14,261 nucleotides of DNA from JACKCP01 sp034007295 (GCA_034007295.1 JAVERC010000065.1:1-14261), one strand, 5' to 3'; shown: positions 1-7,810, counted from the first letter of the stretch. The notes: generated by a model not told the origin, from the sequence alone. Program-made: numbers and translations.

Positions 1-49
1 CTTACTCGCTTAGCAGGCGAGCGCCTTCAGCCTACTCGGCCATCTCTCC
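1..49 (-). tRNA. tRNA-Ser(GCU), partial (3' part lies beyond the left edge)
   Basis: Read on the minus strand, the sequence begins GGAGAGATGGCCGAGTAGGC, the typical acceptor and D-arm start of a bacterial class II serine tRNA. It continues into an anticodon arm CTCGC-CTGCTAA-GCGAG, a 5-bp stem around a loop with anticodon GCT. The gene runs off the window, so the variable arm, T arm and 3' end are not visible. It lies 9 nt downstream of the 3' end of tRNA-Ser(UGA) on the same strand, so the two are probably co-transcribed. It would decode the AGC/AGU serine codons. Confidence 0.9.
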
Positions 50-58
50 AAATAAAAA

Positions 59-148
59 TGGCGGAGGAGGTAGGATTTGAACCCACGGAACGCTCTCACG
101 CTCAACGGTTTTCAAGACCGCCGCCTTAAGCCACTCGGCCACTCCTCC
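59..148 (-). tRNA. tRNA-Ser(UGA)
   Basis: The minus strand gives a complete class II tRNA of 90 nt. The acceptor strand GGAGGAG (142-148) pairs with CTCCTCC (63-69). The anticodon loop CTTGAAA carries TGA. There is a long variable arm and a T arm GTGGG-TTCAAAT-CCTAC. The discriminator is G (62) and the CCA end is encoded (59-61). The TGA anticodon, D-arm GGCCGAGTGG and long variable arm identify serine, reading UCA and other UCN codons. It is followed on the same strand by tRNA-Ser(GCU). Confidence 0.95.
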
Positions 149-163
149 GTTACAAGGAACCCT

Positions 164-191
164 ATTAGCACTTTATTTGATCTAAGGTCAA
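164..191 (-). promoter_or_regulatory. Candidate promoter of the tRNA-Ser pair
   Basis: On the minus strand, TTGACC (186-191) is followed after 16 nt by GCTAAT (164-169), which lies within TGCTAATAG. This resembles a sigma-70 -35/-10 pair. The predicted start near 157 leaves a leader of about 9 nt before the mature 5' end of tRNA-Ser(UGA), which suits a tRNA gene. TAATAG with an 18-nt spacer is an alternative -10. Assigned by eye from consensus matches. Confidence 0.5.
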
Positions 192-579
192 ATATTTTTT
201 TAAAAAAATGTATATATTAAAAAACGTAATAGCATAATGAATTGATATTATTAAATTTTAATTTAAATTTTTTTTTGGTCATATTGATTTCTGATAGAAA
301 ACTGTATTTTTATTTTTGCTAAAGTCAAATTTAAAAATGAATTTTTTATATTCAAATGATTTTACAGCTCATTAAAAGATGTTGGAAAATTAAATTTTTA
401 TGATACTCAGTGATTAACTGGAGACAAGTCTTTTTGTTCATTTCAAGTTGAAAATCTAATCTTTAGGATAGACAGGGTGTTTTGTGAATTAAATTTTGAA
501 TCTGACGCAGAAATGGACAAAAAAGGGCGTTTTTGTCTATTAACTAATTAAGTTATTTTAAGTTTTAGAACATTAATTC
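192..579. other. AT-rich intergenic region without a recognisable gene
   Basis: I see no reading frame with a credible start and ribosome binding site on either strand, no RNA gene and no mobile element. The stretch is very AT-rich with many homopolymer runs. The only notable structure is an inverted repeat near 514-539, listed separately, followed by a short TAACT/AGTTA inverted repeat at 541-555. It separates the divergent tRNA genes (minus) from the protein-coding block (plus). Confidence 0.6.
514..539. repeat. Inverted repeat (GACAAAAA / TTTTTGTC hairpin)
   Basis: GACAAAAA (516-523) is the exact reverse complement of TTTTTGTC (530-537), with a 6-nt loop AGGGCG. Outside it a G-T wobble and a T-A pair could extend the stem to 514-539. 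It lies about 40 nt upstream of the candidate promoter at 580-609. It has no long T tail, so an operator or a structural element fits better than a terminator. Its function is unknown. Confidence 0.5.
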
Positions 580-609
580 TTGAGATTATTTTTTGTTTTG
601 TAATATAAT
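580..609 (+). promoter_or_regulatory. Candidate promoter for the acidic-tail protein gene
   Basis: TTGAGA (580-585), an 18-nt spacer and a perfect TATAAT (604-609) make a plausible sigma-70 promoter. The predicted start near 616 gives a leader of about 50 nt containing a small hairpin and a strong Shine-Dalgarno sequence before the gene at 669. TATAAT matches occur by chance in DNA this AT-rich, so the support is moderate. Confidence 0.45.
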
Positions 610-637
610 ATAAAAGTTTAGGCTTTAAAACAAAAAC

Positions 638-662
638 GGTCAAAAAATGACCTTGAAGGAGG
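638..662 (+). promoter_or_regulatory. Leader hairpin plus strong ribosome binding site
   Basis: GGTCA (638-642) pairs with TGACC (648-652) around an all-A loop. It is followed 3 nt later by AAGGAGG (656-662), a near-perfect Shine-Dalgarno sequence 6 nt before the ATG at 669. The Shine-Dalgarno sequence fixes the start codon. The hairpin stands just before it and could influence ribosome access or bind a protein. The hairpin is visible; the regulatory role is inference. Confidence 0.5.
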
Positions 663-668
663 ATTTAT

Positions 669-1127
669 ATGAAGCAGAAGTATCTGCTGGAAAAACAAGA
701 GGATTCAAGTCTTGTGATAAGAGAATATGGTGAACTTGAAGAAGGAATTTATTCTCTTTTGTGTGAAGAGAAGTTTGATTATGAAGGCCTTGTAAAAGTT
801 ATCCAGGATGAAAGTGATCTTTTGGATTTTTTGAGAACTGATAATATGTTCCCTCCCTTTTCATATATGACAAAAATCAGGGAAGCAGTAAAGTTGATTT
901 ACCAGGATGGGTCTGAGGAAACCAACGCTGAAATTATTTTTGATGAAGCTGTTATTGCAAAAAGAGAACGAGAAGCTGAGGATGACGATTTTTTTGATGA
1001 AGATGAGCTTTTAGTCGATGATATTGATGACGACTTTGATGCATTAGATGACGGCCTTGGAGACATTGATTCTTCACCAGCATCAATAAAGGTAGATGAA
1101 GATACGGACCTTGATGTTGATATTTAA
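669..1127 (+). CDS. Hypothetical protein with acidic C-terminal tail
   Basis: A 152-residue protein I cannot assign to a named family. Residues 1-100 look like a compact alpha/beta domain. It contains an E-rich stretch, a DFLRTDNMFPPFSYMTKI-type segment around 53-70, and a segment ending in DGSEETNAEIIFDEAV. From about residue 102 to the end, roughly half the residues are Asp or Glu, a likely disordered, strongly acidic tail. No signal peptide, membrane segment or metal-binding cysteine motif is seen. The start is set by AAGGAGG 6 nt upstream. A terminator-like hairpin follows, and argS starts 81 nt after the stop, so it may form its own transcript or be partly read through into argS. Similar short acidic proteins upstream of argS may be specific to this lineage; that is inference. 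Confidence 0.85.
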   Translation: MKQKYLLEKQEDSSLVIREYGELEEGIYSLLCEEKFDYEGLVKVIQDESDLLDFLRTDNMFPPFSYMTKIREAVKLIYQDGSEETNAEIIFDEAVIAKREREAEDDDFFDEDELLVDDIDDDFDALDDGLGDIDSSPASIKVDEDTDLDVDI

Positions 1128-1158
1128 TTTGTTTTAAAAAGAATAATTATTTTTATAA

Positions 1159-1182
1159 GGGGGCAAGACCCCCATTTTTATT
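1159..1182 (+). terminator. Terminator-like hairpin between the acidic-tail gene and argS
   Basis: GGGGG (1159-1163) pairs with CCCCC (1169-1173) around the loop CAAGA, followed by ATTTTTATT. A pure G-C stem and a T-rich tail fit a short rho-independent terminator 32 nt after the upstream stop codon. The stem is only 5 bp, so it may act as an attenuator with partial read-through to argS, which begins 27 nt later without an obvious promoter between. Confidence 0.55.
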
Positions 1183-1208
1183 GGATGGTTTTCAAGGGGG
1201 AAGTATTT

Positions 1209-2870
1209 ATGAAATCTCTTATACGGGATGCAGTTATAAAAGCATGGGAAAAGGCTTGTTTGGAAGATCTTTTCCCTAAAGTTGATATTCCTGTTTTTGA
1301 TGTTTCTGAAACAAAGAATAAAGAGCATGGAGATATTGCAGCCAATGTCGCAATGGTCTCTGCAAAAGTACTAAAACAGTCACCTTTAAAGACAGCTGAA
1401 ATATTAAAAAATATTATTAAAGAAGATTTTATTGAAAAAATAGAAATTGCAGGGCCTGGGTTTATCAATTTTTTTATCAGAAAATCATCTTTCCCACCGC
1501 TTCTTGAAGAAATTTTTTTAAAGGGCAATTCATTTGGTTCAAATGATTATGGAAGTGGTAAAAAAATAATGGTTGAATTTGTGAGTGCAAATCCGACAGG
1601 TCCTCTCCATATAGGTCATGGAAGAGGGGCAGCTGTTGGTGATGCAACTGCATCTGTGTTAAAAAAATGTGGTTATGATGTAACAAGAGAATATTATATA
1701 AATGATTCGGGCCGTCAGATAAATACGCTTGGTAATTCAGTGTATTTGAGATATCTGGAAATTATGGATAAACTAATTGATTTTCCATCAGATCATTATC
1801 AGGGCGAGTATATCTCAGACATTGCAAAAGAGCTTGAAATTAAGTATGGCAGGTCACTTCTTGAAAAGGATGAAAAAGAAGCTGTTTCAAGTTGTGCAAA
1901 ATACGCAGCAGATTCAATTTTAAAAGGAATTAAAGAAGATTTAAATGCATTTAATGTTAAATTTGACAATTGGTATAGTGAGCAGTCACTTTATGATTCA
2001 AATAAAGTTTTTTCTACAATAGAATTTTTTGAAAAAAATAATCTTATTTATGAAAAAGACGGGGCTAAATGGTTCAGAACTACCGATTTTGGAGATGAAA
2101 AAGACAGGGTTGTTGTCCGCTCCAATGGTGATACAACATATTTTGCATCTGATATTTCCTACCATATGGACAAATTCCAAAGAGGATTTGATGAGCTTGT
2201 TGATGTATGGGGGGCAGATCATCACGGATATATAAACAGAATAAAAGCCTGTATTGAAGCGTCAGGCCATGACAGCTCAGATTTTCATGTTATTTTAGTT
2301 CAGCTTGTAACACTTTTAAGAAGCGGAAAGCTTGTACAGATGTCTACAAGATCAGGAGAGTTTGATACTTTAAAGGAAGTTGTTGATGAAGTTGGAGTTG
2401 ATGCTGCAAGGTTCTTTTTTCTTATGAGAAGCTATGATTCCGGGCTTGATTTTGACCTTGACCTTGCAAAGAAAAAATCAAGTGAAAACCCTGTTTATTA
2501 TGTTCAGTATGTTCATGCAAGAATATCTAGCATTTTAGAAAAAGCCAAAAACGAATTTTCAATTTCAAAAGATGATATTATGAAAGCTGATTTGTCTCTG
2601 CTTGAGAATGACGAAGAAATTGAACTTATCAAAACTCTTATGAAATATAAAGATGCTGTTTTAAATGCTGGAAAGGAAAAGCAGCCTCATAGAGTAACAT
2701 TTTATCTTATGGATCTTGCAGGCTCGTTTCATTCATATTACAACATGCATAAGGTTTTGACAGATGATAAAAATCTTTCATGTTCAAGACTTTATCTTGT
2801 AACTGCTGTAAAAGAAGTTGTAAGAAACGGTCTTAATCTTCTCGGCGTAAGTGCACCAGAAAAAATGTAA
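1209..2870 (+). CDS. argS: Arginyl-tRNA synthetase (ArgRS)
   Basis: Class Ia synthetase that charges tRNA-Arg with arginine in the cytoplasm. From the start at 1209 it has 553 residues, normal for the family. It begins with the N-terminal Add-1 tRNA-binding domain (KEHGDIAANVAM near 38-49). The catalytic domain follows, with ANPTGPLHIGHGRG holding the HIGH signature at 134-137. The KMSKS-equivalent loop reads QMSTRSG at 377-383. The DALR anticodon-binding domain ends in the typical LLGVSAPEKM. I prefer ATG 1209 over the in-frame ATG 1185: an AAGGGGGAAG ribosome binding site lies just before 1209, and the family begins near this residue. The MSTR form, without the usual lysine, occurs in many bacterial ArgRS and is not a defect. 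The next gene follows after 143 nt. Confidence 0.97.
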   Translation: MKSLIRDAVIKAWEKACLEDLFPKVDIPVFDVSETKNKEHGDIAANVAMVSAKVLKQSPLKTAEILKNIIKEDFIEKIEIAGPGFINFFIRKSSFPPLLEEIFLKGNSFGSNDYGSGKKIMVEFVSANPTGPLHIGHGRGAAVGDATASVLKKCGYDVTREYYINDSGRQINTLGNSVYLRYLEIMDKLIDFPSDHYQGEYISDIAKELEIKYGRSLLEKDEKEAVSSCAKYAADSILKGIKEDLNAFNVKFDNWYSEQSLYDSNKVFSTIEFFEKNNLIYEKDGAKWFRTTDFGDEKDRVVVRSNGDTTYFASDISYHMDKFQRGFDELVDVWGADHHGYINRIKACIEASGHDSSDFHVILVQLVTLLRSGKLVQMSTRSGEFDTLKEVVDEVGVDAARFFFLMRSYDSGLDFDLDLAKKKSSENPVYYVQYVHARISSILEKAKNEFSISKDDIMKADLSLLENDEEIELIKTLMKYKDAVLNAGKEKQPHRVTFYLMDLAGSFHSYYNMHKVLTDDKNLSCSRLYLVTAVKEVVRNGLNLLGVSAPEKM

Positions 2871-3013
2871 AATGGATTTTAGTTTGTTAGTTTAAAATTT
2901 GTCAGTTTTGAGCTGAATAGTACAAACTGTAAAATGTCCAATCAGGCTGGAATCTTTTTTTTCATAATTTTATTGATTATGATTTTAACTTTTTAAGTTT
3001 AAATATATCAAAA

Positions 3014-3727
3014 ATGGCAAATACAAACACCAGGGTCAGAAAAAAAAAAGGGAACACTTCTAAAAAAAATAAGGTAAAGCTCTTTCCTCCTTCAAGAATT
3101 GTGGAGATAGTGTTTTATTCCCTTATTATGTTTGTTCTTGGTGTTTTAACCGGAAGGGGTACAGCACCAATAAGTTTTAATTTCAGTCATAAAACTGATA
3201 AAGCTTTGCATCTTGAAATTCCTGCTCAATTTGAGCCTGTAAAAGTAAAGGTAGATTTTTATGATGAAATTTCTTCTGATAAGGAATCTGAAATAAATAA
3301 AAGCATTATTAAGGCAGAAGATAAGCTGCCTTTAAAGCTTCCATTGTACAAGGGAGAAAAAAAACAGTCAGAGCTTTTTTCAGAATTATTATCTGAAAAA
3401 AATGAGGATAAATCAGAAAAGCCTGAAAAATTTGAAAAACCAGTTTTAAGGGTTGAAAAATCAGAATCTGTTACACAAAATAAAAATAAAGATTTTTTTA
3501 CAGTTCAGATTGCTGCAATGAAAAATAAAGATGATGCTGATTATCTTGCTAAAAAAATAATAAATCAGGGATTTCCAGCCTATAGTGCATCAGGTCTTTC
3601 AGAAGACAATGTTTTCTGGCACAGGGTAAGAGTCGGCAGGTTTGAGGATAAAAAAGAAGCAGAAAATATGAAAAAAAGGCTTCTTGAACAACTGAAACTT
3701 AATGGTATTGTGCTTATAATAAAGTAA
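3014..3727 (+). CDS. SPOR domain-containing membrane protein
   Basis: A 237-residue protein with a bitopic inner-membrane layout. The first 28 residues are rich in Lys and Arg and should be cytoplasmic. A single hydrophobic segment spans about 29-46 (IVEIVFYSLIMFVLGVLTG). A charged, low-complexity periplasmic linker with many Lys and Glu runs to about 160. A C-terminal SPOR domain covers about 161-237, with FTVQIAAMKNKDDADYLAKK and the HRVRVGRF motif. SPOR domains bind denuded peptidoglycan glycan strands at division septa, so a role in cell-wall remodelling or division is likely. It lies between argS and gatC, a position seen in related genomes, and its stop codon overlaps the gatC ribosome binding site. 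No Shine-Dalgarno sequence precedes ATG 3014, and no other in-frame start exists back to the upstream stop at 2930. Confidence 0.9.
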   Translation: MANTNTRVRKKKGNTSKKNKVKLFPPSRIVEIVFYSLIMFVLGVLTGRGTAPISFNFSHKTDKALHLEIPAQFEPVKVKVDFYDEISSDKESEINKSIIKAEDKLPLKLPLYKGEKKQSELFSELLSEKNEDKSEKPEKFEKPVLRVEKSESVTQNKNKDFFTVQIAAMKNKDDADYLAKKIINQGFPAYSASGLSEDNVFWHRVRVGRFEDKKEAENMKKRLLEQLKLNGIVLIIK

Positions 3728-3741
3728 GGAGAAATAAAAAA

Positions 3742-4032
3742 ATGACTATTTCACGGGATGAAGTATTATATGTTGCCCATCTTGCAAGGCTTGAAATTCC
3801 ACCGGAAGAAATGGAAGGGCTTTCTTCACAAATAGATGATATTTTGTCATATGTCGCAACTTTAAAGGAAGCTGACACTAAAAATGTTGATCCAACAGCT
3901 CAGTCTATTTCACTTGTTAATAGGTTTAGGGAAGATATTGTTGGTGAAACTCTTGGCAGTGATAAAGCCGTTAGTAATTGTCAGGATAATTATGATGGAA
4001 TGTTTGTTGTTCCAAAGGTAGTAAAAAGTTAA
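3742..4032 (+). CDS. gatC: Asp/Glu-tRNA(Asn/Gln) amidotransferase subunit C
   Basis: Small subunit of the GatCAB amidotransferase, which converts Glu-tRNA(Gln), and often Asp-tRNA(Asn), to the correct amidated form in organisms lacking the direct synthetase. The 96-residue length is standard. The sequence opens with the family pattern ISRDEVLYVAHLARLEI and continues with the DILSYVATLKEADTKNVDPT segment that belts around GatA. It ends in VVPKVV, matching the usual FxVPKVI end. AAGGAG (3726-3731), overlapping the stop of the SPOR gene, stands 10 nt before the ATG. gatA follows after 83 nt; gatB is not in this window. Confidence 0.96.
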   Translation: MTISRDEVLYVAHLARLEIPPEEMEGLSSQIDDILSYVATLKEADTKNVDPTAQSISLVNRFREDIVGETLGSDKAVSNCQDNYDGMFVVPKVVKS

Positions 4033-4115
4033 GTTTAGTATTTAATTAATTGAAAAAAATTTGCCTAATTTGTAGTTGAACGAAAACTGAATAAATTCGG
4101 AGATAAAAATAAAAA

Positions 4116-5573
4116 ATGGAACTTTATGAACTTTCTGTAGCAGATGCAAGGCAAAAGCTTGATAAAAAAGAAATATCTTCTGTGGAGCTTACCAAATCTG
4201 TGTTTGAAAGAATTGATGAGGCAGAACCAAAGCTTGATGCCTTCATAACTGTCTGTAAGGAATCTGCTTTTAAGGATGCTGAACTTGCAGATAAAATGAT
4301 TGCTGAAGGGAAAAAAGCTCCTTTGCTTGGAATTCCTGTATCAATAAAAGATCTTATCTGTACAAAAGGTGTCAAAACTACTTGTGCTTCAAAAATTTTA
4401 GAAAATTTTATTCCTCCATATGATGCAACAATTGTTGAAGCTCTTAAAAAAAACGGAGCTGTAATAACAGGAAAAGTAAATATGGATGAATTTGCTATGG
4501 GTTCTTCCACTGAAAATTCAGCATTCAAAATTACAAAAAACCCTTGGGATACAAAAAGAATCCCTGGCGGTTCAAGCGGAGGTTCCGCTGTATGTGTTGC
4601 AGCTGATATGAGTCTTGTATCATTTGGTTCTGATACAGGCGGTTCAATAAGGCAGCCTGCCTCCCATTGCGGTGTTACGGGATTAAAACCATCATACGGA
4701 AGGGTTTCAAGATACGGTCTTGTTGCTTTTGCCTCATCCCTTGATCAGATAGGACCATTTACAAAAACTGTTGAAGATGCTGCAATGGTAATGAATACAA
4801 TAGGCTTTTTTGATCCAAAGGATTCTACAAGTTTTCCTTCTGATACACCTGATTATACCTCATTTCTTGAAAAGGGAATGAAGGGCGTAAAGGTTGGAAT
4901 TATTAAAGAATATATGGATGCAAAAGGAATTGATCCTGAAATTTCTGATTCAATAAATAAATCTGTTGATGTTTTTAAAAGTCTTGGTGCTGAAATTGTA
5001 GAGGTTTCGCTTCCAAATACAAAATATGCAGTTCCTGCCTATTATGTCATTGCTCCCTCAGAAGCAAGTTCAAATCTTGCAAGATACGACGGTGTAAGAT
5101 TTGGTGCAAGGGTTGAAACACCTGAACTTATAGAAATGTATAAGGAAACAAGATCAAAGGGCTTTGGAGCAGAAGTTAAAAGAAGAATAATTATAGGAAC
5201 ATACGCACTTTCAGCAGGATATTATGATGCATATTACGGTCAGGCTCAAAAGGTAAGAACCCTTATTGCAGATGATTTTAAAAAAGCCTTTGAAAAAGCA
5301 GACATTCTCCTTTCTCCTGTAACTCCTGAGCCTCCTTTTAAATTAGGTGAAAAAATAGATGATCCATTAACAATGTATTTGTCTGATATTTTTACAATTT
5401 CTGCAAACCTTGCCGGTATACCAGGAATTTCAGTCCCTTGTGGATTTACCTCAAATAATCTCCCAATAGGCTTGCAGCTTATGGCACCTTCTTTTGAAGA
5501 AGGAAGGCTTTTAAAGGCAGGATATAATTTCCAGTGTGAAACAGATTTTCATAAAAAAAGGCCGGTGATTTAA
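4116..5573 (+). CDS. gatA: Asp/Glu-tRNA(Asn/Gln) amidotransferase subunit A
   Basis: Glutaminase subunit of GatCAB. It releases ammonia from glutamine and channels it to GatB for transamidation of the mischarged tRNA. The 485 residues match the family. The amidase-signature core is intact: Lys78 in SIKD, the Ser153 region in GGSSGGSA, and Ser177 in DTGGSIRQPA. These form the Ser-cisSer-Lys triad, each one residue earlier than the commonly cited numbering (79/154/178). The C-terminal NLAGIPGISVPCG and GLQLMAPSFEE segments are also typical. GGAG (4099-4102) lies a rather long 13 nt before the ATG. Only 2 nt separate its stop from the next small reading frame, which in turn overlaps mutL, so gatA is probably co-transcribed with both. 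Confidence 0.98.
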   Translation: MELYELSVADARQKLDKKEISSVELTKSVFERIDEAEPKLDAFITVCKESAFKDAELADKMIAEGKKAPLLGIPVSIKDLICTKGVKTTCASKILENFIPPYDATIVEALKKNGAVITGKVNMDEFAMGSSTENSAFKITKNPWDTKRIPGGSSGGSAVCVAADMSLVSFGSDTGGSIRQPASHCGVTGLKPSYGRVSRYGLVAFASSLDQIGPFTKTVEDAAMVMNTIGFFDPKDSTSFPSDTPDYTSFLEKGMKGVKVGIIKEYMDAKGIDPEISDSINKSVDVFKSLGAEIVEVSLPNTKYAVPAYYVIAPSEASSNLARYDGVRFGARVETPELIEMYKETRSKGFGAEVKRRIIIGTYALSAGYYDAYYGQAQKVRTLIADDFKKAFEKADILLSPVTPEPPFKLGEKIDDPLTMYLSDIFTISANLAGIPGISVPCGFTSNNLPIGLQLMAPSFEEGRLLKAGYNFQCETDFHKKRPVI

Positions 5574-5575
5574 TT

Positions 5576-5758
5576 ATGGATCTTCCTTTACCTGAAAATG
5601 ATGCAGTAAAAAAAGCAGTAAAATGGATTTTTTCGGAAATGGAAGCTGATAAAGATCTCAAAAGAAAAGATCTTGTAGAAAAGGCATCTGTAAGATTTGA
5701 TTTGTCCCCTGCAGAAACCGAATATTTAATGAGGGCTTCAAAAATAAAAAATGTCTAA
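5576..5758 (+). CDS. Small conserved-looking hypothetical protein between gatA and mutL
   Basis: A 60-residue, charged, probably helical protein: NDAVKKAVKWIFSEMEADKD, then KRKDLVEKASVRFDLSP and AETEYLMRASKI. No domain is recognised, but the second half, with a helix-loop-helix look, could be a small DNA-, RNA- or protein-binding unit. It starts 2 nt after the gatA stop and overlaps the mutL start by 8 nt (ATGTCTAA), an arrangement typical of translational coupling. That position and its gap-filling length are the main evidence that it is a real gene. There is no clear Shine-Dalgarno sequence, so it may depend on ribosomes finishing gatA. No function is proposed. Confidence 0.75.
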   Translation: MDLPLPENDAVKKAVKWIFSEMEADKDLKRKDLVEKASVRFDLSPAETEYLMRASKIKNV

Positions 5759-7631
5759 AATAAGAATTCTTCCTGAAAATCTTTCAAACCAGATAGCGGC
5801 AGGAGAAGTTGTTGAGCGTCCTGCCTCTGTTGTAAAGGAACTTGTAGAAAATTCCATTGATGCAGGATCAAGAAGAATTGTAATAGAAATAGAGCAGGGT
5901 GGGAAAAAATCCATACGGGTTTTTGATGACGGAGAAGGTATGACCCGTGATGATGCTATTTTATCCATTGAAAGATACGCCACAAGCAAAATAAGTGAAG
6001 CAAAGGATCTTTTTTCCATAAATACCCTTGGTTTCAGAGGTGAGGCTCTTCCAAGCATTGCGTCTGTTTGTCATTTTTCTGTTCTTACAAAATCAAGGCT
6101 TGAAAATTCAGGCACAAAAATTGAAGTTAAAGGCGGAACTCTTTTAGATGTAAAAGAAACAGGTGCACCTGACGGCACTGACATAAAAATTTCTCATCTT
6201 TTTTTCAATACTCCAGCACGAAGAAAGTTCATGAAGGCAGAAACAACAGAAATGGGGTATATTTCTGAAGTGATTTCGTGTCTTGCATTTTCAAGTCCTG
6301 AGATTTATTTCAGGCTTTCCCATAACAAAAGAATTTTAAAGGAATGGCCCGGAGGAAAGTTTTCTGACAGGGCTTTAGAAGTTTTAGGCTCAGATTTTAA
6401 AAATCTTTTATATGAAGTTTCCAATGAATATATGGATGTAAAGGTTACAGGTTTTGCAGGTTCGCCTGATATAACAAGAAGCACTCCTTCAAAAATTTAT
6501 ATTTTTGTAAACAACAGATATATAATGGACAGATCAATTTCATATGCAGTTTACCAAGGGTATGAAGGACGTCTTATGAAAGGCAGATACCCTGGCTGTG
6601 TTCTTTTTATAAATCTTCCGTTTGATAAAGTAGATGTAAATGTTCACCCTACAAAACATCAGGTAAGATTTGCCGAGCCTGGAATTGTTATGTCATGTGT
6701 TAAAAGGGCAATTGCAAATGCACTTCTGGCAGAAGACAGGGTTAAGTGGAAGTCAAAACCTCTTGCCTTAAAAGTTGAGCCGGATAAAAAAGAGACTTTA
6801 GCGTTTCCAGGAGCTGCAAGTGGAAAAAATTCAGGAAGCCAGACATCTTTTCGATCTTTTAGTGAACCAAGACCTTTTACCGGCAAAGAAAGTAAGTTTG
6901 ATTTTTCACAAGAAAATATTTTTCCAAAAAAACTGAATAAATCTTTGTTGGAATCATTACCCAAAATAGAAGAAAAAGATGACATCAGTTTTAAATATGA
7001 ATCGGTTGATGAAGATGAAAAAAAAGAGTTGAATCAAAATGAATTTTTATATTCAGATCTTTTTATTGTTTCCCAGATAAAAAATACCTATATAATCTGC
7101 GAGTCAATGGATGGAATGATTCTGATAGATCAGCATGCAGCCCATGAAAGGATCAGGTTTGAATCACTTTTAAAATCCTATGAAAAAAATATGGGAAGAG
7201 CCCAGCAGCTTCTTATTCCTCAAGTAATTGAACCAGGTGCAAAGGAAGCTTCAAAACTTCTTTTAATGCTTGAGGAATTTAAAAAATTCGGGCTTGAAAT
7301 TTCCCATTACGGAGGAAACAGTTTTGCAGTTCAGTCTGTTCCCTTAATCCTTGGAGATATTGATTTCAAGCCTCTTGTTTTAGATATTGCGTCAATGTTT
7401 AAAGAACTTCCTACAACCTATGAAATAAAAAAAGTTATTTATGATGCAATAGCTTTAATCGCATGTCATGGATCAATAAGAGGAAATCAAAAGCTTGATT
7501 TAAGGGAAATCAAAGCTTTGTTTCAAGGGCTTGATAAATGCGAAAACTCTTCAAGATGTCCCCACGGAAGGCCAATCTGGATAAAGCTTGACTGGGATTT
7601 TATTGAAAAATCATTTAAAAGAAAACTTTAA
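5751..7631 (+). CDS. mutL: DNA mismatch repair protein MutL (endonuclease type)
   Basis: MutL links mismatch recognition by MutS to strand incision and removal. The 626 residues contain the GHKL ATPase domain: KELVENSIDAG with Glu30 and Asn34, DDGEGM at 59-64, RYATSKI near 75-81, and TLGFRGEALPSIASV at 92-106. A transducer domain follows with NTPARRKFMK and VDVNVHPTKHQVRF, then a charged linker of about residues 340-430. The C-terminal domain carries the complete endonuclease metal motif DQHA-x2-E-x4-E (Asp460, Glu466, Glu471), ACHGSIR at 571-577 and CPHGRP at 603-608. The protein should therefore nick DNA itself and not rely on MutH. It overlaps the previous small gene by 8 nt, suggesting coupled translation. 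No clear terminator follows. Confidence 0.98.
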   Translation: MSKIRILPENLSNQIAAGEVVERPASVVKELVENSIDAGSRRIVIEIEQGGKKSIRVFDDGEGMTRDDAILSIERYATSKISEAKDLFSINTLGFRGEALPSIASVCHFSVLTKSRLENSGTKIEVKGGTLLDVKETGAPDGTDIKISHLFFNTPARRKFMKAETTEMGYISEVISCLAFSSPEIYFRLSHNKRILKEWPGGKFSDRALEVLGSDFKNLLYEVSNEYMDVKVTGFAGSPDITRSTPSKIYIFVNNRYIMDRSISYAVYQGYEGRLMKGRYPGCVLFINLPFDKVDVNVHPTKHQVRFAEPGIVMSCVKRAIANALLAEDRVKWKSKPLALKVEPDKKETLAFPGAASGKNSGSQTSFRSFSEPRPFTGKESKFDFSQENIFPKKLNKSLLESLPKIEEKDDISFKYESVDEDEKKELNQNEFLYSDLFIVSQIKNTYIICESMDGMILIDQHAAHERIRFESLLKSYEKNMGRAQQLLIPQVIEPGAKEASKLLLMLEEFKKFGLEISHYGGNSFAVQSVPLILGDIDFKPLVLDIASMFKELPTTYEIKKVIYDAIALIACHGSIRGNQKLDLREIKALFQGLDKCENSSRCPHGRPIWIKLDWDFIEKSFKRKL

Positions 7632-7684
7632 ATCATCGTTTACACCCTTAGAAGATAAATGGGTCATAAGTTCGAACAAATCAG

Positions 7685-7735
7685 TTGTAAAACCTGTTAA
7701 CATATTGGTAGAATAATCCTTTAAGATAACAGGAG
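7685..7735 (+). promoter_or_regulatory. Candidate promoter and ribosome binding site for the DUF4160-DUF2442 pair
   Basis: TTGTAA (7685-7690), an 18-nt spacer and TAGAAT (7709-7714) could form a promoter with a start near 7721. AGGAG (7731-7735) then lies 12 nt before the TTG start of the split DUF4160 gene. The order promoter, ribosome binding site and gene is consistent, but each element is a partial consensus match in AT-rich DNA. Confidence 0.35.
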
Positions 7736-7810
7736 AATAAATAAAAATTGCCGACAGTTAAAAATATTTCAGAGCGTTACCGTTTTTTCTTTTATAGCTT
7801 TGATTGTAAA

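Noticed and set aside
176..192. FNR/CRP-like palindrome TTTGATCTAAGGTCAAA near the tRNA promoter
   Set aside because: The half-sites are only 5 bp, the spacing does not fit the FNR consensus, and one arm is simply the -35 hexamer.
1185..1208. Upstream in-frame ATG as the argS start
   Set aside because: It would add eight residues with no ribosome binding site, whereas ATG 1209 has AAGGGGGAAG at good spacing and fits the family N-terminus.
1178..1528. Open frames antisense to argS
   Set aside because: They lie opposite a well-supported gene, show no family resemblance and have no ribosome binding site; they are shadows of argS.
1585..2356. Altered KMSKS loop (QMSTRSG) as a sign of a defective ArgRS
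   Set aside because: This variant is common in intact bacterial ArgRS and all other family features are present.
2962..2982. TCATAA/TTATGA inverted repeat between argS and the SPOR gene as a terminator
   Set aside because: The stem is six mostly A-T pairs with a 9-nt loop and a weak T run, so it is too unstable to call a terminator.
4124..4528. 134-codon open frame antisense to gatA
   Set aside because: It is Ser/Phe/Ala-rich, typical of the reverse frame of an AT-rich gene, and gatA is certain on the other strand.
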